A stretch of 64,000 nt of DNA from Paenibacillus paeoniae (GCF_003388735.1 NZ_QUBQ01000008.1:92963-156962), one strand, 5' to 3'. Positions 43,876 to 53,432 are shown, numbered from the stretch's first letter. Notes: generated from the sequence alone by a model not told the origin. A program made the numbers and translations.

Positions 43876-45072
43876 GTGAACATACATAATGTGGCAGGAG
43901 CTAAAAGCAGTCAAGCCTATCGAGGTAATCATGAGTACGCAGGCGTAGTCTATCTATCGTGGGAACGTCTTGGTGAGGGAACAGATCGCGGTTCGGATCT
44001 GAGCGTACGGGAACAGTGGAGGAAGTTGGCGGAGCAAGAGCTGCCTGCTGCCTTTCGCGACATGGCGCAGAAGCTGGAGTGGTGCTGGAGAAATGATGAT
44101 TTATTTCTGAGAGTGAAGCTTCATGGCATGGAGCGGGTGTGGTGGGAGAGCCTGCTTGAGCAGACCGCTTTCTCCACCGTACGAAAAATGGAACTGGCGA
44201 TGGGAATTCAGCAGGACAAAGGACATCTGTATGTCGGAACAGCCGTACTTGAATGTCAAACCTATAACGATACGGATACGTTATGGTACGAGGCAACTAA
44301 AAAAGCGGTCCTGCATGGACAATTCGATGGCGATATGAAACGAAATGCCAGCCGCAAGGCACTTCAGCACATATTGGCAGAGCGATTAATATACCCCGTG
44401 TATCAGCCTATTGTAGCTCTGGGAGAGGAGCCGGTCGTATTCGGCTACGAGGCGCTGACGCGACTGCGTGACAGCAGCGAGTTCCATGGACCGGTGGAGC
44501 TGTTCCGATTCGCTGGCGAGGCGGGAAGAATGTATTCACTGGATCGGATGGCGCGGGAGGAAGCTATTGGGGGATGCGTGAAACTTGAACCGAATCAGAA
44601 GTTGTTCATTAATGTGATGGCTCAAATTATGGAGGATCCTTCCTTCTCTCCCGGTCAGACGCTGAGCTTCCTGGAGGCCCATCATCTGAAGCCGAACCAG
44701 ATCGTGTTCGAAATTACGGAACGAAGCTCTATCGAAGACTATCCGGCTGTAAAAAAGGCGTTGCAGCATTATCGCAAGCAAGGTTATCAAATCGCCATTG
44801 ACGATGTCGGAGCGGGATATTCTTCCCTTCAATCCATTGTGGAGCTGCGTCCCGATTACTTGAAAATCGATCGATCCATTATCCATCGCATTCATCGGGA
44901 TGACGTGAAGGCACATATTCTACATACGCTGCAAGAGGTAGGCGCCAAGCTTGGCGTGCCGCTCATCGCAGAAGGAATTGAACGGCAGGAAGAGCTGGAT
45001 GTTTTGACTCGAATGGGCGTTCAATACGCCCAAGGCTATTACCTTGGCAGACCGGGTCCGTTCCCGGCCTAA
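43876..45072 (+). CDS. EAL-domain c-di-GMP phosphodiesterase
   Basis: 398 residues from GTG 43876. Residues 1-150 are a poorly conserved N-terminal domain. The EAL domain keeps the catalytic set: E in GYEALTRL (about residue 190), N in FINVMAQI, E in FEITERSS, D-D in IAIDDVGAGYSSL, K in LKIDRSII, E in LIAEGIE and the closing QGYYLGRP. It should hydrolyse c-di-GMP. Forms an operon with the GGDEF gene upstream and ends at a hairpin. Confidence 0.9.
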   Translation: MNIHNVAGAKSSQAYRGNHEYAGVVYLSWERLGEGTDRGSDLSVREQWRKLAEQELPAAFRDMAQKLEWCWRNDDLFLRVKLHGMERVWWESLLEQTAFSTVRKMELAMGIQQDKGHLYVGTAVLECQTYNDTDTLWYEATKKAVLHGQFDGDMKRNASRKALQHILAERLIYPVYQPIVALGEEPVVFGYEALTRLRDSSEFHGPVELFRFAGEAGRMYSLDRMAREEAIGGCVKLEPNQKLFINVMAQIMEDPSFSPGQTLSFLEAHHLKPNQIVFEITERSSIEDYPAVKKALQHYRKQGYQIAIDDVGAGYSSLQSIVELRPDYLKIDRSIIHRIHRDDVKAHILHTLQEVGAKLGVPLIAEGIERQEELDVLTRMGVQYAQGYYLGRPGPFPA

Positions 45073-45077
45073 AATAA

Positions 45078-45127
45078 GGGCTTTTCCCTGCTTGTCGGTG
45101 CGACGATGCTTGGGAAGAGCTTGTTTT
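45078..45127 (+). terminator. Terminator-like hairpin after the EAL gene
   Basis: GCTTTTCCC pairs with GGGAAGAGC (one G-T wobble) around about 24 nt, followed by TTGTTTTG. Next to it, TTGGGA (45110) and TATGAT (45132), 16 bp apart, may form the polA promoter. Confidence 0.55.
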
Positions 45128-45186
45128 GTGGTATGATAGGAACTAGGATATTTTAGCTTTGTTGAAACGGGGTGCTTCTTCTTTTT

Positions 45187-47862
45187 ATGGATAAATGGAT
45201 GTTAATTGATGGTAATAGTATTGCGTACCGGGCGTTTTTTGCGATGCCGCCGCTGACGAATTCGGCAGGGCAGCACACGAATGCAATTTTCGGCTTCACA
45301 ACGATGCTGCTAAAGCTGCTGGAGGAGCATAAGCCGACGCATGTGCTGGTTGCATTCGATGCGGGCAAGGTGACATTCCGCCACGAAGGCTACAGTGAAT
45401 ACAAGGGCGGACGGCAGAAGACGCCTCCTGAGTTGTCAGAACAATTCCCGGTGTTGAAGGATTTGATCACTTCATTCGGGATTGCTCAATTCGAGCTGAA
45501 CGGCTATGAGGCCGATGATATTATCGGCACGCTGACGAAGCAAGCTGATGAGCGGGGCGTAAAAACAGTTGTCGTAACAGGCGACAAAGATATGCTGCAG
45601 CTGTCTTCGGATGGCGTAACCGTCGCAGTGACGCGCAAAGGCGTGAGCGAGGTTGAGCTGTATACGCCGGAGTCGATTCAGGAAAAGTATGGCCTGGTGC
45701 CGCTTCAAATTATTGATCTGAAAGGGCTTATGGGCGATACGTCCGACAATATTCCCGGTGTACCGGGCGTAGGTGAGAAGACGGCGCTTAAGCTCCTTCA
45801 TGAATATGCATCTGTGGAGAATGTACTGGGTAATCTCGACAAGCTGAAGGGCAAGCTGAAGGAGAATCTGGAGAACCACCAGGACGACGCTATCATGAGC
45901 AAGAAGCTGGCGACGATCTATCGCGAGGTGCCGCTGGAGCGGGATGCGGAAGAGCTGCGCTGGAGCGGCTACGACAATGCGAAGCTGGGGGAAACGTTCC
46001 GCAAGCTGGAGTTCAAGTCCCTGCTGGAGAAGCTGCAGCTTAGCTCCGACAGCGGCGCAACGGAGTCCGAAGCGAAAGCGGCCTTGGCAGAGCTGAACAT
46101 TACGGTCGTAGCAGACGGAGATTCCGCCGAGCTGGAACGGTTGACGAAAGCGCTTCTGGCGACGGACAAGCATGGTCTCTACATCGAAGCGATCGGTGAG
46201 AACCCGCATCATGCGGAGCTGCTTGGCCTGTCTGTAGCGACAGAGGACGAAGTGTTCGTCCTGTCGATAGAGACGCTGAAGAGCTCGGACGCGGAGGGCT
46301 TCCGTGAATGGCTGTCTGACGAAGGCAAACCGAAGTATGGATTCGATACGCATAAGGCGGAGCTGGCGCTGCGCTGGAGCGGCCTTGCGCTTGGCGGCGC
46401 GGCATTCGATGTCCAACTCGCTGCTTACTTGCTTGATCCGACAGAAGGCTCATTGTCTCTAAGCGCGATCCATGATCGTCAGGGACTTAGCGGCGTGCCG
46501 TCCGACGAATCTGTGTACGGCAAAGGCGCCAAATTCAAGGTGCCGGATGTGGAGACGCTTCATCGCCATCTAGCGTTGAAGGCGGATGCGGTCAGAAGGC
46601 TACTGCCGATTATGACCGAAGAGCTGAAGAACAGAAGCATGAGCAACCTCTACTTTGACTTGGAGCATCCACTCTCCCGGGTGCTTGCAGGTATGGAGCA
46701 TCAAGGCATCAAAGTGGAGAAGAATGTGCTGGAGGATCTGGGCAAGGATCTGGAGTCGCAGCTGTCCCGAATTATGAGCGAAATCTATACGCTGGCGGGC
46801 ACGGAATTCAATATTAATTCGCCGAAGCAACTGGGCGAGGTATTGTTCGACAAGCTTGGGCTGCCTGCCAAGAAGAAGACGAAGACGGGTTATTCCACCG
46901 ATGCGGAAGTGCTGGAGGAGCTGGCTCCTTACCATGACATTATTCCGCTCATCCTTCACTTCCGTCAGCTGTCGAAGCTGCAATCCACTTATGTGGAAGG
47001 ACTGCTGAAGGAGGTACGCGAGGGAACGGGCAAAGTGCACACGTACTATCGCCAGACGATCGCAGCGACCGGACGGTTGAGCAGCCAATTCCCTAACCTG
47101 CAGAACATCCCTATCAGGCTGGAGGAAGGCCGTCAAATCCGCAAAGCGTTTGTGCCGTCCGAGCCGGGCTGGACGATTCTCGCAGCCGACTACTCGCAGA
47201 TCGAGCTGCGAGTGCTGGCGCATATATCCGGCGACGAGAACTTGAAGGAAGCGTTCATCCATGACATGGACATTCATACGAAAACCGCGATGGATGTATT
47301 CGGCGTAACTGCTGAGCAAGTGGACAGCAATATGCGACGCTCTGCCAAGGCCGTCAACTTCGGCATCGTCTATGGCATCAGTGATTTCGGCTTGTCTCAG
47401 AACCTTGGTATTACGCGCAAGGATGCAGCCCAGTTTATTGAGCAGTATTTCAACGTATTCAAGGGTGTGCGCGGCTATATGGACAATATCGTAGCTCAGG
47501 CGAAGCGCGACGGCTATGTGACGACGTTGCTGGACCGTCGCCGGTACTTGCCGGAGATTAAGGCATCCAACTTCAATCTTCGCTCCTTTGCGGAGCGTAC
47601 GGCGATGAATACGCCAATTCAAGGTACTGCGGCTGATATAATCAAGCTGGCGATGGTGCAGATGGATGAAGCGCTGCGCGAGCGCGGCCTCAAGAGCCGA
47701 ATGCTGCTGCAAGTACATGATGAATTGGTATTCGAGGTCCCGCCGGATGAGCTGGAGTTGATGAAGACATTGCTGCCTGAAGTGATGTCGGGCGCGCTGA
47801 AGCTGGACGTGCCGTTGAAAGCGGACGTTAGCTTCGGAGATAATTGGTACGAAGCAAAGTAG
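45187..47862 (+). CDS. polA: DNA polymerase I
   Basis: 891 residues from ATG 45187 (a GTG at 45172 would add five residues). N-terminal 5'-nuclease (MLIDGNSIAYRAFFAMPPL, GYEADDIIGTLTKQ, VVTGDKDMLQL, LMGDTSDNIPGVPGVGEKTA). The middle 3'-5' exonuclease-like domain (about 300-470) lacks the usual Asp-x-Glu metal motif, as in Bacillus Pol I. The polymerase domain follows: ATGRLSSQFPNLQNIPIR, ILAADYSQIELRVLAHIS, RRSAKAVNFGIVYGISDFGLS, LLQVHDELVFEVP. It processes Okazaki fragments and fills repair gaps. Followed by mutM. Confidence 0.97.
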   Translation: MDKWMLIDGNSIAYRAFFAMPPLTNSAGQHTNAIFGFTTMLLKLLEEHKPTHVLVAFDAGKVTFRHEGYSEYKGGRQKTPPELSEQFPVLKDLITSFGIAQFELNGYEADDIIGTLTKQADERGVKTVVVTGDKDMLQLSSDGVTVAVTRKGVSEVELYTPESIQEKYGLVPLQIIDLKGLMGDTSDNIPGVPGVGEKTALKLLHEYASVENVLGNLDKLKGKLKENLENHQDDAIMSKKLATIYREVPLERDAEELRWSGYDNAKLGETFRKLEFKSLLEKLQLSSDSGATESEAKAALAELNITVVADGDSAELERLTKALLATDKHGLYIEAIGENPHHAELLGLSVATEDEVFVLSIETLKSSDAEGFREWLSDEGKPKYGFDTHKAELALRWSGLALGGAAFDVQLAAYLLDPTEGSLSLSAIHDRQGLSGVPSDESVYGKGAKFKVPDVETLHRHLALKADAVRRLLPIMTEELKNRSMSNLYFDLEHPLSRVLAGMEHQGIKVEKNVLEDLGKDLESQLSRIMSEIYTLAGTEFNINSPKQLGEVLFDKLGLPAKKKTKTGYSTDAEVLEELAPYHDIIPLILHFRQLSKLQSTYVEGLLKEVREGTGKVHTYYRQTIAATGRLSSQFPNLQNIPIRLEEGRQIRKAFVPSEPGWTILAADYSQIELRVLAHISGDENLKEAFIHDMDIHTKTAMDVFGVTAEQVDSNMRRSAKAVNFGIVYGISDFGLSQNLGITRKDAAQFIEQYFNVFKGVRGYMDNIVAQAKRDGYVTTLLDRRRYLPEIKASNFNLRSFAERTAMNTPIQGTAADIIKLAMVQMDEALRERGLKSRMLLQVHDELVFEVPPDELELMKTLLPEVMSGALKLDVPLKADVSFGDNWYEAK

Positions 47863-47921
47863 GCCTGATATAAGGCATATAAGACATGAATGAAGTATAA
47901 TGGTTGTTGAGGTGAGGAGAC

Positions 47922-48773
47922 ATGCCTGAACTGCCAGAGGTAGAGACGGTTAGACGAACATTAATGGAGCTTGTAGCGGGTAAACGGATTCATTCCGTCA
48001 CTGTAAAGCTGCCACGCATTATACAACGGCCGGCGGAACCGCAGCAATTCGCGGATGCTCTAGTCGGTCATACGATTCAAACAGTGGAACGAAGAGGAAA
48101 GTTTCTTCGCATTGTACTTGACGGGCTAGTTCTCGTCTCGCATCTGAGGATGGAAGGGCGGTATGGCGTCTATCCCTCGGATGAACCGGTTGAGCTTCAT
48201 ACCCATGTGATATTCCACTTTGACGATGGCACCGATCTTCGTTATAAGGATGTCCGGCAATTCGGGACGATGCACATCTTCAACACGGGTGAGGAGCTTG
48301 AGCTGCCGCCGCTGAACAAGCTGGGGATCGAGCCGCTGAACGATGAGTTTACGGTAAATGTGCTGCGCATGAAGCTGGAGAAGCGAACGACCAAGATCAA
48401 GCCATTGCTGCTCAATCAGGAATTGATTGTCGGGCTCGGCAACATCTATGTAGATGAATCGCTGTTCCTGGCGCGCATCCATCCGGAGCGTTCGCCGGGC
48501 AGCTTAAGTCAAGCGGAATGGAAGAGACTTCATGAGGCTATTCGCTCGACTCTGACTCGAGCGGTAGAAGCCGGAGGCTCCTCCATTAAGTCTTATGTGA
48601 ATGGACAAGGCGAGATGGGAATGTTCCAGCATCAATTCCTCGTCTATGGGAGAAAGAATGAGCCTTGTACAAGCTGCGGAAAGCCGCTTCATAAGTTTGT
48701 AGTAGGCGGAAGAGGCACACATATTTGTACGAAGTGCCAGCCGATGAAAGATACGAATAAAATCAAGCTATAA
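47922..48773 (+). CDS. mutM: Formamidopyrimidine-DNA glycosylase MutM (Fpg)
   Basis: 283 residues. Catalytic Pro-Glu N-terminus (MPELPEVETVRRTL), K in GRRGKFLR-like segment, helix-two-turn-helix QELIVGLGNIYVDESLF and C-terminal zinc finger CTSCGKPLHKFVVGGRGTHICTKC. Removes 8-oxoguanine and ring-opened purines. Lies downstream of polA as in Bacillus. Ribosome site GGTGAGGAG. Confidence 0.97.
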   Translation: MPELPEVETVRRTLMELVAGKRIHSVTVKLPRIIQRPAEPQQFADALVGHTIQTVERRGKFLRIVLDGLVLVSHLRMEGRYGVYPSDEPVELHTHVIFHFDDGTDLRYKDVRQFGTMHIFNTGEELELPPLNKLGIEPLNDEFTVNVLRMKLEKRTTKIKPLLLNQELIVGLGNIYVDESLFLARIHPERSPGSLSQAEWKRLHEAIRSTLTRAVEAGGSSIKSYVNGQGEMGMFQHQFLVYGRKNEPCTSCGKPLHKFVVGGRGTHICTKCQPMKDTNKIKL

Positions 48774-48919
48774 TTCAATTTAACGCCTCCTCTGCACCGA
48801 GGCAAATCCCCCGCATATGATGATGTTACGAACGATAGGCGAATGCCCTGTCGACTGACTGGCTTCAAGAAACCAGTAGAAGTAACAGGCATCCGCTCTT
48901 GCGGGGAGGAGCTTTTACG

Positions 48920-49615
48920 TTGATTGCACATTTGATATCGCTGGTCGTGCTTGCTTTTGCCGTTAGCTTGGATGGATTTGGCGTCGGCGTGACCTATGGC
49001 CTCAGGAAGATCCGTATTCCGTTCCTGTCGGTGTTCATTATTGCATGTTGTTCCGGGCTTATCATTTGGCTGTCGATGCAAGCCGGAGGATGGATTAGCA
49101 AGTATATTTCGGAGTACGCAGCTTCGCTTATCGGCGCATCTATCCTAATCGCCATTGGCTGCTGGGCCTTGATTCAATTAGTGCGGAGCAAGACTCATCA
49201 TGATCCTGATCCTTCTGAAGAGGGCGCCATGCTTCATAAAGAGCCAGCGAGCATTGCGACTGCGATGGAAACGGCCCAATTGCTCAAGCTGGAGCTGAAG
49301 CGTCTAGGTTTGGTTATTCAGATTTTACGTACGCCTCAAGCGGCTGACGTAGACCGATCCGGCACCATCTCATCGTCGGAAGCGGTCATGCTCGGCGTTG
49401 CCTTATCGCTGGATGCTTTCGGAGCGGGACTTGGCGCTGCGCTGCTAGGACTGCCGCATCTATTGACTCCGCTAGTCATTGCTGCAGCGGGAGCAATCTT
49501 CCTGGTAGCGGGCACACGCCTGGGGCTTCGATTTGCCGCTAAGAGAGGCATGCATGTGCTTTCGTATGTGCCGGGCATATTATTGATTATGATTGGAATT
49601 ATGAAGCTGTTATAA
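48920..49615 (+). CDS. ytaF: Sporulation membrane protein YtaF
   Basis: 231 residues from TTG 48920, 9 nt after GGGGAGGA. Six predicted membrane helices in two repeats, each opening with the LAFAVSLDGFGVGVTYG / LGVALSLDAFGAGLGAALLG motif of the YtaF/MntP-like family; a charged cytoplasmic loop in the middle contains an EF-hand-like DVDRSGTISSSE. Required for normal sporulation in Bacillus (known); the transported ion is uncertain. coaE starts 15 bp on. Confidence 0.92.
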   Translation: MIAHLISLVVLAFAVSLDGFGVGVTYGLRKIRIPFLSVFIIACCSGLIIWLSMQAGGWISKYISEYAASLIGASILIAIGCWALIQLVRSKTHHDPDPSEEGAMLHKEPASIATAMETAQLLKLELKRLGLVIQILRTPQAADVDRSGTISSSEAVMLGVALSLDAFGAGLGAALLGLPHLLTPLVIAAAGAIFLVAGTRLGLRFAAKRGMHVLSYVPGILLIMIGIMKLL

Positions 49616-49630
49616 ATGGAGGTGGTCGCA

Positions 49631-50233
49631 ATGATCATTGGTTTGACCGGCGGAATCGCCAGCGGCAAAAGCACGGTCGGGCGTATGCTCGTCGAGCTTG
49701 GCGCGCGTCTCGTAGACGCTGATGCCGTTGCGCGCGAGATCGTGCGGCCCGGAGAGCCGGCGCTGGAGGCGATCGCCTCTCTCTTCGGACAAGCAGTCTT
49801 GCAGCGGGATGGTATGCTGGACCGCGCCGCTCTGGGCAATATCGTATTCAAGGACCCGGACTCGCTCGCCAAGTTGGAAGCGATCACTCATCCAGCTGTG
49901 CGAAAGCGAATGTGGGAACAAATACATACGTATGCGGAAGCGGAACCTGAGGGACTGATCATTGGAGATGTGCCGCTTTTGTACGAGACGAAGCAAGTCG
50001 ATCTGTATGAAGGCATATTAGTCGTCTATGTTCCTCCCGAACTGCAGGTTGAGCGGTTGATGAAGCGCAATGGCATGAATGAGGAAGAGGCGAGGCGGAG
50101 GGTCTCCTTGCAGCTGGATATCGAGGAGAAGCGAAGTCGAGCGGACTGGATCATTGACAACAGCGGGACGACCGAAGAGACGCAGGAGCAGGTGCTTTCG
50201 TTATGGAATCGTCTGGTCAGGACGTCAAGATGA
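49631..50233 (+). CDS. coaE: Dephospho-CoA kinase
   Basis: 200 residues. P-loop MIIGLTGGIASGKSTVGR, DADAVAREIV, ITHPAVRKRMW, DVPLLYE and VYVPPELQVERLMKRNGMNEEEARRR. Last step of coenzyme A synthesis. ATG 49631 is preceded by GGAGGTGG. Its stop overlaps the next start (ATGA). Confidence 0.95.
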   Translation: MIIGLTGGIASGKSTVGRMLVELGARLVDADAVAREIVRPGEPALEAIASLFGQAVLQRDGMLDRAALGNIVFKDPDSLAKLEAITHPAVRKRMWEQIHTYAEAEPEGLIIGDVPLLYETKQVDLYEGILVVYVPPELQVERLMKRNGMNEEEARRRVSLQLDIEEKRSRADWIIDNSGTTEETQEQVLSLWNRLVRTSR

Positions 50234-50799
50234 AGAGAGTGCGGATGAAGAAACGGTATGCTCTAGTGTTGATACTAGCTCTGCTCGCCATTCTTTTTCT
50301 GAAGTCAGATTGGTTGGCCTCATGGATGTATCCGGTTTATTATAAGGAAGATATACGGGCAAGCGCATCGAGTTACGACCTGGAGCCTCATCTGATCGCA
50401 GCCATCATACGGGCGGAATCGAATTACGTCACGGGACGCGAATCGAAGAAGGGTGCTTTGGGATTAATGCAGATTATGCCGGACACAGCGCATTGGGTCG
50501 TGGAGAAGGCGGGATTCGCCAAGGTGGATGATGACATCTTGCGTCATCGGGCGGATGTGAGCATCGAGGTTGGAGCATGGTATTTGAATTCCTTGCATGT
50601 GCAATTTGATCAAAACGCTGTAGCCGCTGTAGCCGCATACAATGCCGGACCTGGCAATGTGCGCAAATGGCTGGAGGCCGGAAGATGGGACGGGAAGATG
50701 GATAGCGTAAGCGATATCCCGTTCGGCGAGACGCGGCACTATGTACAACGGGTCTTTTACTATTATAATAAGTACAAAGATTTGTATCCCCGTTTCTAG
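50230..50799 (+). CDS. Membrane-anchored lytic transglycosylase (SLT domain)
   Basis: 189 residues. Basic N-terminus and one signal-anchor helix (ALVLILALLAILFL), then a Slt70-type catalytic domain with the general acid Glu in AIIRAESNYVTGRESKKGALGLMQIMPDTA and a conserved AAVAAYNAGPGNVRKWL. It cleaves peptidoglycan strands at the outer membrane face. Coupled to coaE, an arrangement often seen in Paenibacillaceae. ATG 50203 inside coaE is an alternative start. Confidence 0.9.
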   Translation: MKRVRMKKRYALVLILALLAILFLKSDWLASWMYPVYYKEDIRASASSYDLEPHLIAAIIRAESNYVTGRESKKGALGLMQIMPDTAHWVVEKAGFAKVDDDILRHRADVSIEVGAWYLNSLHVQFDQNAVAAVAAYNAGPGNVRKWLEAGRWDGKMDSVSDIPFGETRHYVQRVFYYYNKYKDLYPRF

Positions 50800-50830
50800 G
50801 ACATATATGACCATTGAACGTTAAGGAAGC

Positions 50831-50868
50831 CTTGGAGAGCCTGTCACTTCTGGACAAGCTGCTCCAAG
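50831..50868. terminator. Hairpin between transglycosylase and SASP genes
   Basis: CTTGGAG and CTCCAAG (7 bp, extended imperfectly) around 24 nt, between two convergent genes. Weak T content on both sides. Confidence 0.4.
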
Positions 50869-50895
50869 ACTTTCGTTATTCATACAGATGAATCA

Positions 50896-51111
50896 TTAGT
50901 TTGTGCCGGCTAGGGATTGTTCAGCAATTTGAACCAGGCGGCGGGTAATGGAACCCCCGATGGAGCCTGCGTCTCTCGTTGCCATGTTACCGTAGTAGCC
51001 GTCTTGTGGGATCGCGATGCCCAGCTCTTGTGCAACTTCATATTTCAGTTGGTCCAGAGCTGCAGTCGCTTGCGGTACTACCAATTGGTTACTGCTGCGG
51101 GATTGACTCAT
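50896..51111 (-). CDS. Small acid-soluble spore protein, alpha/beta type
   Basis: 71 residues with both SASP signatures: LDQLKYEVAQELGI and DAGSIGGSITRRLVQIAEQ, plus the germination-protease type site KYEVAQELG. These proteins coat and protect spore DNA. Length and motifs are typical. GAGGTG ahead of the ATG. It shows that the host forms endospores. Confidence 0.97.
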   Translation of the reverse strand: MSQSRSSNQLVVPQATAALDQLKYEVAQELGIAIPQDGYYGNMATRDAGSIGGSITRRLVQIAEQSLAGTN

Positions 51112-51255
51112 TGATGTTCACCTCCTTGCGGTTGGTAAATGTATTATGTGCGATATTCCGAAGATCATTACAGGAAACGTATGGGATTTCATGGATTGAG
51201 TTAGTTTGTAAGGATGTAATCTGAAGAAACAGTAAGTTGAAGGGAGGATTTCATT

Positions 51256-51735
51256 ATGAAATGTCCGTATTGTGACTTTGCGGGAACCAAGGTATTGGAC
51301 TCTCGTCCAGCCAATGAAAACAAGTCCATCCGTCGCCGTCGTGAGTGCGAGAAGTGCAACCGTCGCTTCACGACGTTCGAAATGATTGAAGAAACACCGC
51401 TGATCGTGATCAAAAAAGACGGCAGCCGCGAGGAGTTCAGCCGCGACAAAATCCTTCGCGGACTTATCCGCGCATGTGAGAAGCGTCCAGTGCCCGTGGA
51501 GCGACTGGAAGTCATCGTATCCGAGGTGGAGAAGGAGCTTCGCACCACAGCTCTGGCCGAGGTCGACAGCAGCGAGATCGGCGGCATCGTCATGAGCCAG
51601 CTCTACCCGGTTGACGAAGTGGCTTACGTCCGCTTCGCATCCGTCTACCGCCAATTCAAAGACATCGACATGTTCATGAAGGAGCTTAACAGCTTGCTGA
51701 ACAAGCACCCGCTTAATGGCGGGGAGAAGGGTTAG
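51256..51735 (+). CDS. nrdR: Transcriptional repressor NrdR
   Basis: 159 residues. Zinc ribbon with C3, C6, C31 and C34 (MKCPYCDF ... RRRRECEKCNRRF) followed by an ATP-cone (IVIKKDGSREEFSRDKILRGLIRACEKRPV). Represses ribonucleotide reductase genes according to ATP/dATP. Ribosome site AAGGGAGG. Ends at a terminator. Confidence 0.97.
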   Translation: MKCPYCDFAGTKVLDSRPANENKSIRRRRECEKCNRRFTTFEMIEETPLIVIKKDGSREEFSRDKILRGLIRACEKRPVPVERLEVIVSEVEKELRTTALAEVDSSEIGGIVMSQLYPVDEVAYVRFASVYRQFKDIDMFMKELNSLLNKHPLNGGEKG

Positions 51736-51789
51736 GCAGCGGGATTTCTGCTTGGAATAGAGTGGAATGGATAAGGAAAGACAGTGAGT

Positions 51790-51818
51790 CAGGGGAGCCT
51801 TTGGCTCCTCTGTTTTTC
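51790..51818 (+). terminator. Rho-independent terminator after nrdR
   Basis: AGGGGAGCC pairs with GGCTCCTCT around TTT, followed by GTTTTTCTTT. Confidence 0.9.
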
Positions 51819-51914
51819 TTTGTTGGGCTTGATGCGGAGACGGCCAGATAGCCGGTTAAAGTACGATTGACATCGCTTTCCTCACATGGTATGATCTATC
51901 TTGTCGCTAATTAC

Positions 51915-51987
51915 GGGGCCTTAGCTCAGCTGGGAGAGCGCATCGCTGGCAGCGATGAGGTCAGGGGTTCGATCCCCCTAGGCTCCA
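51915..51987 (+). tRNA. tRNA-Ala (anticodon GGC)
   Basis: 73 nt forming a full cloverleaf: acceptor GGGGCCT/AGGCTCC (one G-T), D arm with AGCTCAGCTGGGAGAGC, anticodon stem CATCG/CGATG with loop CTGGCAG (anticodon GGC), T arm with GGTTCGATCC. Discriminator A; the CCA end is not encoded. Its last 47 bp are repeated exactly at 63453-63499, which marks it as an integration site. Confidence 0.97.
51941..51987 (+). repeat. attL-type repeat (47 bp, inside tRNA-Ala)
   Basis: From the anticodon stem CATCGCTGG to the discriminator base. Identical to 63453-63499; the bases on each side differ. Keeps the tRNA gene whole after insertion. Confidence 0.9.
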
Positions 51988-52521
51988 TACCGAAAAAGGC
52001 CGCTAAACACAAGAAATTCAGGGTGTTTGGCGGTTTTTTCTATGCCCGAAACGGGACTGGTTTTAGGTTGTGGTCACACGTTTGGTCACAGTGTAGATTT
52101 TTTTGGAGAAATATTGGGGTTTTCGAATTGCTGTGAAAAATTCAAAGCGCTGCATTATTCGATAAAAATTAAATCTACTTGTCCTACTCTAAAAGGGTAT
52201 GGCGATTATTTTGTCTTAGTTCAACACTCGGATGAAAGACGGTCAGTGTAAGAAAGTAAATTGGACTTGGCGATTCACTTTCTGATTCCGAGAATCTCTG
52301 GCTTCAGTGAATATTTCAATCCAGTCAAGCCATCATGTTACTGAGTGAGAGCCTCTTCGTTAATAAATAGTGCTGCGATGTTAATATACAATTGTAATCA
52401 AAAAACGAGTCATCATTTATTGATAGAACTCCTGATTGACAAGCGGCTCTATCGCACCGAAATATTCTATATAAAAAAGGCGAAAAGAAGAGCAAATATG
52501 CTAGCGGAGTAGGGAATATTA
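51988..52521. other. Gene-free left end of the island
   Basis: Holds a terminator hairpin at 51998-52040 just after the tRNA: CCGCTAAACAC pairs with GTGTTTGGCGG, then TTTTTT. The rest shows only short frames with many stops. On the minus strand a short open stretch ending near 52062 encodes a basic tail (IYTVTKRVTTT then stop) that could be the last trace of an integrase, but this is too short to call. No RNA gene recognised. Confidence 0.5.
51994..52040 (+). terminator. Terminator after tRNA-Ala
   Basis: CCGCTAAACAC / GTGTTTGGCGG stem around 12 nt with A run before and TTTTTT after. Confidence 0.85.
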
Positions 52522-53139
52522 ATGAAAAAGAAACTTGTAGAGAGACAGTGGTATCAAAACTTTGCTATTCATTTTAGTGTATTCGCAGGGGTTATAACAT
52601 TATTCGGACTTATCATTGCTGTTTTTTCCTATTATCAAACTGTAAAGCCGGTTATTGATGAGCTAAAACTCAAACAACAGGTTGTCTCACTTAGTGATGA
52701 GAATGATAATCTGCTATACACGAACGATATCATCAAAGAAGAGATGGCGACTCTAGAAAAAGAACTCTCTGTTCTAAACAGCAGAAGGGAAAACCTCGAA
52801 ATAGAGCTGCAAAAAAAAGAAGAACTCTTAAGCCAGATGCAAGACGAAATAATAATGGCAAATGCAGATGCCTATATGTCCCCGATTATCACCGAACTTT
52901 TGTATAATTCGGTTATTTCTAAAGAAAATGAGCAGAACATTAAGGAGATAACTTTGGAGAAACTATATAAGATAGAAAAAGTGAGTTCCATTTCAGAGTC
53001 TCAAAGTAAGGCGTTAGATTTATTGCTTGAATTTGTGAATACGAATATTAATAATTATTCAGAATATAACGACCTTCTTGGCTACAGAGTGTATATATTT
53101 GAACAAAAACTAAAAGATATGGGGTTTGAATTTGAATAA
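52522..53139 (+). CDS. Membrane-anchored coiled-coil protein, unknown function
   Basis: 205 residues. One transmembrane helix at about residues 16-38 (FSVFAGVITLFGLIIAVFSYY), a long coiled coil at about 50-120 rich in Glu, Leu and Lys (EEMATLEKELSVLNSRRENLEIELQ heptads), and a helical C-terminal part. No family recognised. Low-GC composition like the rest of the island. Stands alone in the plus direction with a GGAGTAGGG site upstream. It could be a cargo gene such as a membrane sensor; no evidence ties it to the defence cassette. Confidence 0.65.
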   Translation: MKKKLVERQWYQNFAIHFSVFAGVITLFGLIIAVFSYYQTVKPVIDELKLKQQVVSLSDENDNLLYTNDIIKEEMATLEKELSVLNSRRENLEIELQKKEELLSQMQDEIIMANADAYMSPIITELLYNSVISKENEQNIKEITLEKLYKIEKVSSISESQSKALDLLLEFVNTNINNYSEYNDLLGYRVYIFEQKLKDMGFEFE

Positions 53140-53237
53140 CAGGTTCTAGTAAGCGTCCTTTGTGGAGTACGATATTTTATTCCTCAAGGATAACGATAAC
53201 TTTACTGATTCATGTGAAGGACTTGAGAAAAATCAAG

Positions 53238-53432
53238 TTAATTAAGCCAACGAGTGGGTTTACGGTGTAGGACATCTATAATAAAAAGCAGGCACCAAAT
53301 GAGGTTGTTGAACGAACTAAGAATGAGCAAGAGAAGAAATGGAGTAGCCCATCCTCGAGACGATAGTTCAATAAAGTAACCTGTAACCATGGTTACGAAG
53401 GTCAAAAGTATTAAGCAAAACATTTTATACAT
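53238..53432 (-). CDS. Possible small membrane protein
   Basis: 64 residues with two hydrophobic segments (CLILLTFVTMVTGYFIEL and PFLLLLILSSFNNLIWCLLFIIDVL). It overlaps the end of the gene at 53411-53677 by 22 bases in another frame. No clear ribosome site, so this is a tentative call resting on the membrane-like composition. Confidence 0.35.
   Translation of the reverse strand: MYKMFCLILLTFVTMVTGYFIELSSRGWATPFLLLLILSSFNNLIWCLLFIIDVLHRKPTRWLN

Noticed and set aside
46600..47718. Long minus-strand frame (372 codons) opposite polA
   Set aside because: Antisense shadow of the highly conserved polymerase domain.
52062..52180. Integrase 3' remnant at the island left end
   Set aside because: A basic tail ending in VTKRVTTT is suggestive, but only about 30 codons are open and no catalytic residue is present.
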